NCBI RefSeq assembly: GCF_022458985.1
Contig: NC_061790.1
Location: 13,744,397-13,808,396 of the forward strand
Length of the DNA stretch: 64,000 nt
Direction: 5' to 3'
From: Mugil cephalus
Taxonomy: Eukaryota > Chordata > Actinopteri > Mugiliformes > Mugilidae
The notes below the pieces were generated by a model. It saw only the letters and a program-made list of their open reading frames with translations, had not been told where the DNA came from and ran no database searches. Positions 37,528 to 49,045 of the stretch are shown here, one piece after another. The position numbers and the translations under genes were made by a program. The stretch's first letter is position 1, and the number at the start of each line of letters is the position of its first letter.

Positions 37528-40500
37528 TGACTTGAAGTAGTTCTCTCAGGACCCGTCTGAACGAGCTCAGATTTTTCTCTTGTGACAGGGGTTGTGGCTG
37601 GGTAACCCACCAGCCCAGGACCTGCACCGCAAGGTCAAAAAAATCTCCTCAATCGCCGAGGATCGCCGTCAGATTGCGATTTTATTTTTAGTAAACACTT
37701 GGCTGCATTTCTGTGAGGTTGTTTTTTTTCTTCTCCTACAGGTGAAACCGTGAGTCTGATGTGCCCATTATTCAGCCTGCTCTCACACATCATGGGTTAA
37801 GACCGATTTCAAATCTGGGTATTTTTATCAGCTGGAGGAGGATCCATATCAGCTCTGGTTGGCTGATATGCAAATTGCACATCAGTCATTTGAGCTGTGA
37901 TAAAGTCTAAATGAGCCTAAGTAATAAAACTGATAATAGGGTAAGTGTGTGGGAAGCGGGGCATGTTGCCAGGTGACTGGGGAGGAGAGGTGAGGATATG
38001 CTCCCAGTGATTTTATTTTATAAAGGATGAGGAATAATGGCCCCTGTCTTACGTCGAGTGTTAGTTATCACATATCTTATTATTCATGAGTGCCCGAGGC
38101 ACCGTTGTAACTGCTACACCAGTGAAACCAGGCCCACGCCTCATTTTGCTGCCTCTATTTGCTCCTGCTGCTATGTGCATGTACTCAGTGCTGGTGCTTA
38201 TGTGCTGCTACCTGTCACTGATAGCAGACAAGTGATATGTGGCTCCTCGGCACCCAGGCTGTTCAGCTCAACATTCACTGACCCAAATTTTTGCATCCCC
38301 TCCTAATAAGAGTTTTTTTTTTCTGGACTGAAGAAGTGCTTTCATTAAGATTTAAAACCGGATGGCACAAACTTGCTTGCACGCACACCTGCTCCACACG
38401 TGTGTACGTGACTGTGTGCACTGCATGCGCCTTATGATTACACAACCTAATAAGGAGAGTGAAGTTTATACATTATTTAGACGCCTCACTGCCATGTGAG
38501 GAAAACACGGAATCCCAGGAGCCTTTGGAAGAGGGAATATTAGTCAATAGGTGCACAGTTGAAGGATTTCATTTTGCCTGCTCTCATTTCCCCACATTAG
38601 AGAATAACAAGTAAGAAAACACTTGGGAATAGACTGGTTGGAATATCTGCACACCTGAAGGCCTGCACTGTGGAAAGTGTTCACTTGAGGAAGCCATATT
38701 GATATTCAGAGGTGGCGCTCAAGGATTCTGCATCACTCTTCCTGGAAGAAAATCCCAGGTCACAAGCCGCTCGCATCAGGTCATGTCACAGCGGAGCATT
38801 AAAATCCAAATACAGTCGTCACAACAATTTGTCACCTGCCTCAGCTAAACTGGAAGAGTGATTTTACCTCAGCTACTGGGGGGACATCCGGCATATAAGG
38901 GTAGCACCGAATTTCTCGCGAAGGAAAACACTTGGAATTACATGGAGGAGATGTAAATGCTGATGAACAGCAGTTCTATTGATGCAGCGGGGTCTGCTTA
39001 ATATGCTACCCCCCGACACACACATGCACACACACACACATTCCTGCATAAGCTTGTCTGAGTGAAAAAAAAAAACACCATTTCAACTGCATTAAATCTC
39101 CCATCAAGCCATTTAGGCTTTTTATTACTTGCAAGATTAGAAAAGGCTAGTGATTCAAACATGAAATCTAATACAAAATTAGCTGAGTGTACTCTCTCCC
39201 CTACAACGGGTCTGCTCCGGCCTCCTACCAGAAACCTCTGAATTGTGAAGGCCCTTTCCTCCGGAGAGTTCTTAATATTGTTAGGTTATCTGAAAATCAG
39301 TCACTGATTACATCTCACCCAAAACTGACGTTTCTGTGTTGCCATGGCATCGAGGCTGTCACCCAAGAGCTATCATGTTTCTAACATTGGCAGACTCTGT
39401 AGGAAAAGGGTGTCACAGCACATATTCACATTCACAAAAAAAACAAAAAAAAACAACAACTGATGTGTTGGTTAGTTGGTCCATAACAGCGTCAGTGTTT
39501 GGTCAGGATGCTTGGACGCAGGCTGCACAAGCGTTTACCTAACAAAATAGAATTTCGACGAGCTCAGTCGAAAATCCACTTCAGCAGATGCAGCAGCTCC
39601 ATCTGGTCTCATAACACAGGCAGACCGAGGACCTGTTTCACTGCATTGTCGATACCATTTCGCCATCACGTTGCTGCATTAATTTACCTCCGTGACACAA
39701 CAGAGCTTATTTTTGGCAGTGGCAGACGTCCGGCTGCTTTTTCCCTAAATAACCCAGGTGAGACGCTGCTGAGACACTGCCATGTGCCATTGTGTCGACC
39801 TGCGTGGAGGCATAAGGAGACTTCATCTCATTAACTTCCTCTCGGCGGGCTGCTTTCCCTGATTTCCTGCCCAGACGTGGATTGCAGAGGCTTTCTCACA
39901 CGAGTTCCAGCATAAGTTAGACCATCTGAAAACATATCCCCCATGACCTCACCGGGCCGATTGGCATGCAGTGTGCTGCATAAGGCTTTTCTTGGCGAAT
40001 GCTACCCCAGGGAGACCATAGATATCCTGTCCTACAGCATACCGCTGCTGCTGCACATGAATGTGTCTGTATAGCTGGGGGTTGTTGTGTAGTGTGTTAC
40101 CTCTATTAGGCACAAATCCACCCACTGGTGTGCGTGTGTGGGTGTGTGCTGTCAGTCTGTTCTGTTCTCGGAGGGTGAAAAGACCCGCTCAGAGGTAGTA
40201 AACGAACATTTGATTGACTAGAAGGAGATTATGTTTAATGCATCAGTAGATTATCTGTTTTCTTGTTTATTTGTGGCCCTCCCAAGTCGCCTCACTATAA
40301 TGAACAGCGCAACCTGGAAGATAATGATTTTCTGGGGGTGTGACATTTAAAGATGAAGTGCGTGATTGATGAATGCATTGATTGATTATCTACTTATTCG
40401 TTCATGTACCCGATGAGTGCAACCTGTTATGCAAATCTCCGTAGAACACCCATAATTAAATGCAAATTAGGGAGACGGCGGCAGATATTTCCTGCCCCTT

Positions 40501-42511
40501 CTGAGCGGCGAGGTGCTGTCCTTTTGTCCTCACAGAACGAATTTTGTAGGGATTACCTTTGCAACCACTCTCTTCACGTTTGGCTGACTTTTCAGCAAAG
40601 AGAAAAAAAAAAGAAACGAAAGCCTCATCTCCACAGAGTGAATCAATATCACGTCTTCAGCTTCATTCGAGTCTGGAAGTAGCAGGTCCTCTCTGCCTCA
40701 TTGCACAACCAGAGGGCCGTACCATTCAGAGGTAGAGCCGGAGGTGGTTGGCACACCGATGTGAGCACGCTTGGTGCACCCCAGCTTTTGCAGAATATCC
40801 TCTGTAACACATACACACTCGCATATGAGCAGACGTTAAACTTTCCACGCAGGTTCTCGGAAGCAACCACACATAGCTTTGCGGCAGTGCTTGGCACTGG
40901 AGTGATCTTCTGTCTTTAAGGAGAGCCATGACAACATTTAATGATGACTCCACAGTCCGTTTCTCACCAAATGAAAACTGCGTCTGTAGCCTTGAAAAAA
41001 ATCCACTAATACTGTGTGATTTGGTAAAAAAAAAAACATTTATTTATCGCCACTTTATCAGCTGTGTTCATGAAAATGTCACACCCAGCGTGCTCTTTCC
41101 AGTAATATCATTCCTCCTGTTGCGATTATGGACCATTTAAAGTTGACCTCGTTCCTGCCTCTCATCAGGCCGTGAGATTTTACCCAGCTGTCAAACTGCA
41201 GCCGTCATCAGAGGATGCCGCCAGACCCACACGCGTACACACACACACACACGAACTTAACGTGAAAAGACATGCCCCCACGGCAGCATGTCACTCCCGT
41301 CCTGTCTTCTGTTTTCTTTACTCTATGATATTTCCCCCTCCTCACACTGTCAAGGTTATTACACCATCAGTTTTGTGTCACCGCTCATGTGCAACAGCAG
41401 CTTTCGATGTAAGAAGGAGCTCGGCCGACTGCCTCTTTGCTGAGGCACGATTTTTATGCACACTCCCCGAGACCCATCATCGACAATGGAGGCATTAGCA
41501 GCAAACCACAGAAAGCTATAATCATAAATCAGCCATTCTCTTCGGTATTTAAAGGTCGGTCTTTGGATTTTTACTACAGTTGTGGGATTGGATCTCTTGT
41601 TCTCTGTGTTTGATCGGACTGGTGTTCCTTTCTGTGTGCCGTAACAGGACACCCAGAGGGATGAATATTGCATGTTTAACCAAAATGACACTATATTCTG
41701 TTCTAAATATAATCACTGCTCATGTCACTCTCACTCTGGTACACTGTGCGGTGCTCGTGCGGGGATGTGATCTCCAAAGTCTTAGTTTTTATGGCGCGCC
41801 ATATCCCTGACAATGTCTCAGGATTCATCAAATGGATCTCTTCTTATCCCTCATCTCAGTTGTGTCATAAGTAAGAGTAGCAGCAGAGAGAGAAGAGAGA
41901 AAATCAATAGTAAGGCATAGCACATCCTCGCCGAGGCACTGGGCCCAATCATCCCTTCCTATTGGCGATATGATCCGGAGAGATATCAGTCTAATTCTGA
42001 TGAGGCCCTGAACTGTCAGTCTAGACTTTCATCCCTCTGTACACAAACATAAAAGGACTGGCATTATCATATCAAAAAAGAAAAAAAGTATAAGCAGGGG
42101 AGTAGCGGCTTAAAATGAGAGCTGTCGTTAACATGATACAAGATTACTGGAGATGATCGCTCTCAAGTCTGCAGGTGACTAATTAGTTTCATACCTAATT
42201 GCACAGTATTTATTGTTTGTTCAGGCATTGACTCGCTAAGCTTCTTGCTCAGCATTTGGACTCCCCATAATTCTAAGCTGTGAGCTGGCAATGATAGTTT
42301 CAAATCCAGCAGAAAAGCTTTAACTTAGCTGAACAGAATCCCCCGGTTCCTCTTTTCAAAGCAAGATTTCTCAGTGTGATTACACAGCTGCAAATGCTGC
42401 AGTTTGTTAAAGACGATGCAAATTACGATGACAGATTTCATGTTTTGCATTCTTAAACTGTTTCATAAACAGGCCGCCCCTTTCTTTCATTTTCTCTCCT
42501 CTCGTCTTTTT
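37525..42511. other. Non-coding, probably lrfn5 5' intron
   Basis: No coding block with family resemblance was found. Several stretches look non-repetitive and of mixed composition (for example 38.5-39.0, 40.2-40.6 and 42.1-42.4 kb), as expected for conserved non-coding elements around a neural adhesion gene, but I cannot confirm conservation. A short CA run is at 41230-41250. Confidence 0.45.
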
Positions 42512-42539
42512 AGGTGTATTAACCTGACTTACAAGCCAA

Positions 42540-45017
42540 ATGGAGTCTCTCCTGGTGTATCTGATAGTCCTCGGTGTGGCTGTGAAGGCGCACAAAGTTC
42601 AAATCTGCCCCAAGCGCTGCGTCTGCCAGGTGCTCAACCCCAATTTGGCGACTCTGTGCGACAAAAAGGGGCTGCTGTTTGTGCCGCCCAACATCGACAG
42701 GCACACGGTGGAGATGCGTCTTGGGGATAACTTTGTGACTAACATCAAACGCAAAGACTTTGCGAACATGACCAAGCTGGTAGACCTGACGCTCTCTCGG
42801 AACACTATTGGCTCCATCGCGCCTCATGCCTTCAAAGACCTGGAGAACCTGCGGGCCCTTCACCTGGATAGCAACCGGTTGAGTCGCATCACTAACGACA
42901 CCTTCAGCGGCATGTCCAAGCTGCACCACCTCATCCTCAACAACAACCAGCTCACCCACATCCAGATTGGGGCCTTCAATGACCTGACGGCGCTGGAGGA
43001 GCTGGACCTATCTTACAACAACTTGGAAAGTGCCCCATGGGTGGCCATCCAGAGGATGCCCAATCTCCATACACTCAATTTGGACCATAACATGCTCAGC
43101 TACATCCCAGAGGGAACCTTCTCTGGGCTGCAGAAGCTTAAGAGACTGGACGTGACCTCCAACAAGCTCCAGAAGCTTCCCCCTGATCCTATTTTTCAAA
43201 GAGCAGGCGTCTTGGCTACCTCTGGGATAATGGGCCCCACGTCATTTGCTTTGAGCTTCGGAGGGAATCCACTGAGGTGTAACTGCGAGCTTCTCTGGCT
43301 GCGGAGGTTGCGGAGGGAGGATGACCTGGAGACCTGCGCTTCGCCACAACACCTCGCTGGACGATATTTCTGGACTGTTTCAGAGGAAGAGTTCCTCTGT
43401 GAGCCGCCTCTCATCACCAGGCACTCTCAGGTATTTGAGCTGTCCACTGTTCAGACATTACACTCGCCGCTGTTAAACCCTCTGAGCCACGCTGTGGATT
43501 GCGCCTCAGTTAATCCAAGGTGGCACTCCGCGCTTTATTCGACTGTCACACCAAATATTAGCTTTGTGAGCCAGAGGATTCTTACAGGACTCGTGAGACT
43601 CTTCTGGCCTACTCAGCTAACAGATTATTGTAAAATATATAGGACTTACTTAAAAAATGTAATCAAACCGTGGCCTGTGGTTAGAGAAGGTCTTCGGAAA
43701 GGATTTTCAGTTACCGTTTCAATAAAGTCATTTGCAGGTTTATGATGGATCTGCGGTGGAGCTCTTAATACACACTAGCACACAAGCTTACAGTAATTTA
43801 GTCCTTGATTCATGTATCCAAACAACATTAACTGATCAAATCCTCACCAAATAACCACAGCTATATCATCTCATTTACATTCAGCAGACATACTTTGCAT
43901 AATTGCAGCGAGAATGAACTTTAACTTGTACTCCAGTATGTACATCACAATGCACTGTCATATTGATTATCATGCCCTCATAATAACACTGATTCGATTC
44001 CAGTATAATGACATTGATTAATTGCTGCTTACATTTGCAGGGAACACTATTTTAAAATAATAAGAACAACCCCAACCCCTTAGGTATATCACCTAAGACA
44101 AATGTACAGCACAAAGGATTACTGTTAGCGGTTTTCTGTTTTGGATTTCAGTGCATTATGTAATCAGTGCGTGTCTTCCCTCTAAATGCCTTTCCTCTCT
44201 CGGCCTCAGGAGCTACAAGCTTTGGAGGGTCAGAGTGTGACTCTGCGCTGTAAGGCCAGGGGCGACCCAGACCCCATTATCCACTGGATCGCACCTGATG
44301 GGCGCCTTATGTCCAACTCCTCCAGGGCTGTGGTTCACACAGATGGAACGCTGGACATCCTCATCAGCACTGTCAAGGACTCTGGTCTGTTTACATTCCC
44401 AGTGGCTGTGCTTGTGTTGTTGACTGAACGTAATTAGTTGTTTGCTAGTGTACACATAAACCTAAAAGGCTGGAGCGTTTGTCTACACCAGGTGATAATG
44501 TTTAGGGTGCCGAGACGTGACGGCTGGTGTGCTGATTAAAGTCACAGCGAAATGAAAAGTGACTTTTCTATTTCGAAGGTTCTGTCATATTCGTTTATTA
44601 CATCTTGATATTTTAGTGGATGGGAGTGTTGATATCATTCTCATGCCTGCAGCTCAAATATGGAGTAGAGCCAACAGCTGATGCTTAACTCATGGTGAGT
44701 TAATCTGATGCTTAAACTGAGCTAATACTTTATTTACCACAGACTGGAACGGGCTTAAAAAAAATTCTATTGTGGCTGTGCTCAAAGAGCATGGATGACA
44801 AAATACAGCAAATTACTTCCACTTCTGGGAGCAGTGACTTCCAGGAGCTGCCACTGGTTCATTCCAGGAAGTGACCTGGAGCTAAATATATAGGCCAGCA
44901 CTTTTTACACCACAGCACTGCACAGACTAGTTACTGCTGAGTTTATAGCTTTCAAGAGATCCATCCTGCCCACTCTTCATGTGAAACTGTGTTAAATTGT
45001 TGCTGGCCACGTATATA

Positions 45018-45072
<55 letters not shown>

Positions 45073-48038
45073 CAGACAGTGTAGTAAACATGGATGAAAT
45101 GGTGCAGCCAAGTCAACAGACTTTGGTGAGAATTGACATAAAGACTAGTGGAAAAAAACAACTACTGCATGTAAAGATAGACAAACACTAAACCATTAAT
45201 ATGGTAACTGTGGTCGCTCACATATTGGCATAATCTTACTTAATCTTAATGTTGCACTCGAGCAACGAGCAACACAAGCTGGACGGGTGTAAGCTGCTAC
45301 ATTGTTGGAAACTTGCTTGTTGATGATGTTGGACGTTGTCATTTGAAATGTCACCTGGTAAAACAAAGGCACATGATTGGTTTGTTTAGCTGTCACGAAT
45401 GTAGAAATAAGCAAAAGAGGCTTTGAGCATTGACTCATTTGAGGAGGCAGCTTCTAGTGGCCATTTGAGGAACTGCATGTATCCATGTAGTTTAATTTTT
45501 CAGCCCCTCGGTTGAAATTTATCTATTTTATTTGCTGTAACACACCTTTAGAGTAAGAAAGCACAAAAATCAAAGTAGTATCAATAATTTCCTCTAACAT
45601 TTACCAAAATGGTGAGCTAATCCTTTAAAGTTGTTAACCAGTGATTACGCATTATTTGCCATTTGAATTTTAACATCAAACATTTGTGTTTCAGGTTCTT
45701 TCACATGTGTGGCATCCAACCCGGCCGGAGAGGCCCAGCAGAATGTGGACCTGGTCATCGCGAAGCTCCCTCATATCACCAACAACACAGTCGCAGAGCA
45801 GGAGCCTGACCCCGGCTCATCAGATATCGCCACGGTGACCAAGCAGGGGGCGGAGGTGGGAGGGGTGCCTCTGGGGAACGCAAAGACGAGCCAAGAGAAG
45901 AAAGTAGTAATCGCCGAGGCCACCTCTTCCTCGGCTCTGGTCAAATTTAACTTCCACAGGAGTATTCCTGGAATCCGCATGTTTCAGATCCAGTATAACG
46001 GGACCTATGATGATTCGCTGGTTTACAGGTAAGCAGAGTATATAACCTGAGCACAAAAGCTTAAGTAATTCTTTCCTTTTTCAGATGAATATAGTTTAAA
46101 CAAGTATGCAAACATCAAACCCGATTCTAAATGTATGTAAATATACATGACCCTTGTTTTATCTTCGTATACTAATTTGAATGCTTAAATCCCCTTAGAT
46201 ATTTAGTCATTAAGAACTGGACCCGGCTGTTGACATCATTATGCAGTGTCTCTTAATCCTATATGGAAGACAGACTGCTGCACTGTATCTGACTTCTTAT
46301 TCTTCAACTCTTAAGCCCCCTTGATGGAGTGTATAATTTACTGTGTGCAAAACCTTGATAATGCTTAATCAACAAAGTCGAAACAGAATGTCAGCAATAG
46401 GCTTTGGACGCATAGGAAGATGAAAGAGCATGTCTTCCAGTGTTTTATAAAAAGCATCTGAGGCTTCACACATGCCCATCCGAGGAGTCGGTGTACACAG
46501 ATGTCTTTCATCTCTCCCCCTTATCACTCCATATTTAGTGCTAATCACTGTGATATGATAGGATCATTGGACAGACCCATTTTTCTTTCCTAAATTGAAT
46601 TCAAAGTCAGTAACACATTTCAGCAGAGGCTACCGAATACAGAAGACATTAAAGGACTGCGACGGTAATCCTGATGCCGTGAACAAAAGGAGGCATCCCA
46701 CATTCTGAAAGCAACCCTTTATCAGTGAAGATGTTGGAGACAATAAATCAAATGTCAGAAAAGATTATGCCTCGACAGATTTTAAATAGCCCCCCTGAGA
46801 GAGAAATGATTGTCATGTCATTTCATCCCCTACAAAACCGTAAGATGGATAATCTGATTTGCTGTGGTCTCCTTTCGTTTAACCCCCTCTAATCTATGTC
46901 AGAGCTCACAAAGCTTTTCTCTTGATACAGAATGATACCCCCAACCAGCAAGAACATCCTGGTAAACAACTTGGCTGCTGGCACGCACTATGACCTGTGT
47001 GTGCTGGCCATCTACGACGACCAGGTGACCTCGCTGACCGCCACCAGGGTGATAGGTTGCGTCCACTTCACCACTGAGCCGCAGTACCTGAGATGCCATT
47101 TCATGCAGTCGCAGTTTCTCGGCGGCACCATTGTTGTCATCATCGGAGGGATTATTGTGGCCTCTGTGCTCGCTTTTATCATCTTCCTCATTGTGCGCTA
47201 CCGGGTGTGTAACCAAGGAGATGCAGATAAGGTCAGCTTGGGTTTATTCCTTTGTTATTTTTCGCTATTACCATTAATATTGAATGTAACAGATTTGTTT
47301 TCATTCTTCTCTCTTTCTCCCACGTGCCGCCTGACGTGTCAGGCCCTAGAGATGGGGGACATTCGGTCGCTGAGCAGTGACGGACAGCTCCAGGGCTGTG
47401 GGATTCCGAAGTCCCTCTCTAAGCAGGTTCTGCGCCCAGAGAAGAATGACAAGGACTGCCTCCGAGTCGCCCTGCCGCCGCCGGAGCCGGTAAAGCAGCG
47501 ACCGCCTGTCGCGGTAGCCGCCACAAAACCCACTCTCCCTGACTGCACGGTCTCTACCTCTGCTGGCAGTCACAGCTGGCACCCGGCCTCCCCCGGCGCT
47601 CCGAGGCCCAAGCGCTCCGGCGCTCCACCGAAACCCTCAGAGGCTCGCCGAGCTGAAGCCCAGGCAGATGTCGAGCTGGATAACATGAACCGGAATAACT
47701 CGTCGGAGGTTAAAATGGCCACGGCCATCGCCCTCGCTGTACCCGGCCAGCCCACCAAGTGGACTACCGTTCCGAGGGGTCCTCGGCCCCAACAAGCCCC
47801 TCGACATTACATGACTGTGCCTGCAGGGGGCGTGAGGGTGAACCGCAGGCACTCTCTTAATGCAGACTCGTACAGGGAGCGCTGCTACGTGGCCTACCCC
47901 AAGACTGGGTCCAGCCTGCGCTCCAAGCGCAGCCTGTCGATGAGTGGGGAGTTACCGCAGCTCGAGAGCACAAAAAACATTCACCGGGCCAGGGACAAGC
48001 TCTCCAGGTCTGAGTGGCTTCTGGAGAGCACTTTATGA
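42540..48038 (+). CDS. lrfn5: Leucine-rich repeat and fibronectin III domain protein 5 (SALM5)
   Basis: Coding exons 42540-43430, 44210-44384, 45695-46028, 46931-47231, 47343-48038; 798 residues (human 719). Order: signal peptide (about 1-20), cysteine-rich LRRNT (ICPKRCVCQ), seven LRRs, LRRCT ([14 protein letters not shown]), all in exon 1. An Ig domain follows ([11 protein letters not shown] ... [14 protein letters not shown]), then FN3 ([19 protein letters not shown]). The transmembrane segment is about residues 530-555 ([19 protein letters not shown]), then a tail of about 240 residues ending ESTL. The ectodomain matches LRFN5 more closely than its paralogues ([15 protein letters not shown]). 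Family members are postsynaptic adhesion proteins that bind LAR-type receptor phosphatases. The C-terminal ESTL is a class I PDZ ligand, which mammalian LRFN5 is reported to lack. The start ATG lies 26 bases after the acceptor at 42513. The a or b teleost copy cannot be told. Confidence 0.95.
43431..43745 (+). other. lrfn5: Open extension of lrfn5 exon 1 with intronic polyA signal
   Basis: If the donor at 43431 is not used, the lrfn5 frame stays open for 104 more codons to the TGA at 43743-43745. AATAAA lies at 43721-43726, placed so that cleavage would fall about at the stop. The product would be a 401-residue LRR-only protein without Ig, FN3 or membrane parts. The added peptide shows no known domain. 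Splicing at 43430 is clearly the main route; this is a possible minor form. Confidence 0.25.
45021..45070. repeat. (TA)25 microsatellite in lrfn5 intron
   Basis: Fifty bases of uninterrupted TA between the Ig exon and the following exon of lrfn5. Confidence 0.97.
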
Positions 48039-49045
48039 TTTGAAGTTTATGAGCCGCCTTCTCTTGCTTTCTTGGATTGGATTTGTGGCCCGTTGTGGAG
48101 GAAACAGGGATTTTATGCCTTGCTTTGAGCTTTCGGGCTCTTTATTGAGGGACCCGTGAGCTTCTCTCGTGTATCAGGGGGATGGCAGGCATAAAGGTTT
48201 GTGGGTTCCCATTTATTTTCTACCTTATAACCTATCAAAGTCTTCTTTATAACAACATTTGAATCAACTTTGATGAAAGGCACACCAATGTATAAAAACA
48301 AGTTCATGTACAAAAATGTTTCGTTGTGTGAGATACTGTATATCTCAGTACAACCATAAGTGTTCATGTGCTATTGAATGCAGTAACCTGGACATACTGT
48401 ATTATAACAAAGAAAGCATCACACAGGGGATGGGGTTATTATACTCACGGTCTCCTCATTGCCTGTTACCTAAAGCGATACGATCTCCGTAGACTCTGAA
48501 CTTGATTCTTGTCTCCAGCTCCACAGACAGACGGTGACGTGTCTTAATTACCTTGGCGGTGGTTTGGAGGGATTACGAATGTGCTTTACATCCCAGAGGT
48601 GTAGGAACAGAATGTAGTAGACAGACAATGCTCCATCTTTTCATCTCCCAGACACAGCACAATGCAGCATTTTCTGTGGCACAAGTCGACTCAGCCTAAT
48701 ACTGCCCTCCGGTTTGAATCGATACATTTTTATCACATAATTGCATAAAGACTCAACTCTGATAGGATTCCTGTCATGACTGATCTGAGCGACAATTGAA
48801 CCAACACCGACGGCATGGCAGGTGCGGGGAGTAATCCGATGTTGCGTGTGGATGAGATCCAGAGGAATGGTTCATCTCTGTATTTTTTACTTACTGACGT
48901 TATCATGTCATGCCAATGACAACCATTGTAAATTAACTTGTCGATGTAAGGGATAATCACAAGAATGGGAGGACGTCCGCTCTTGATTTTGCTGTTGTTT
49001 CTGTTTGATGTTTACCAGTATAAATAAACCAGTGATAAAAGGGAC
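48039..49045 (+). other. lrfn5: Likely lrfn5 3' UTR
   Basis: No other gene is seen directly after the stop codon. The first standard + strand AATAAA that I find is at 49023-49028, so the 3' UTR may run about 1 kb. Its end is inferred and could lie further right. Confidence 0.4.
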
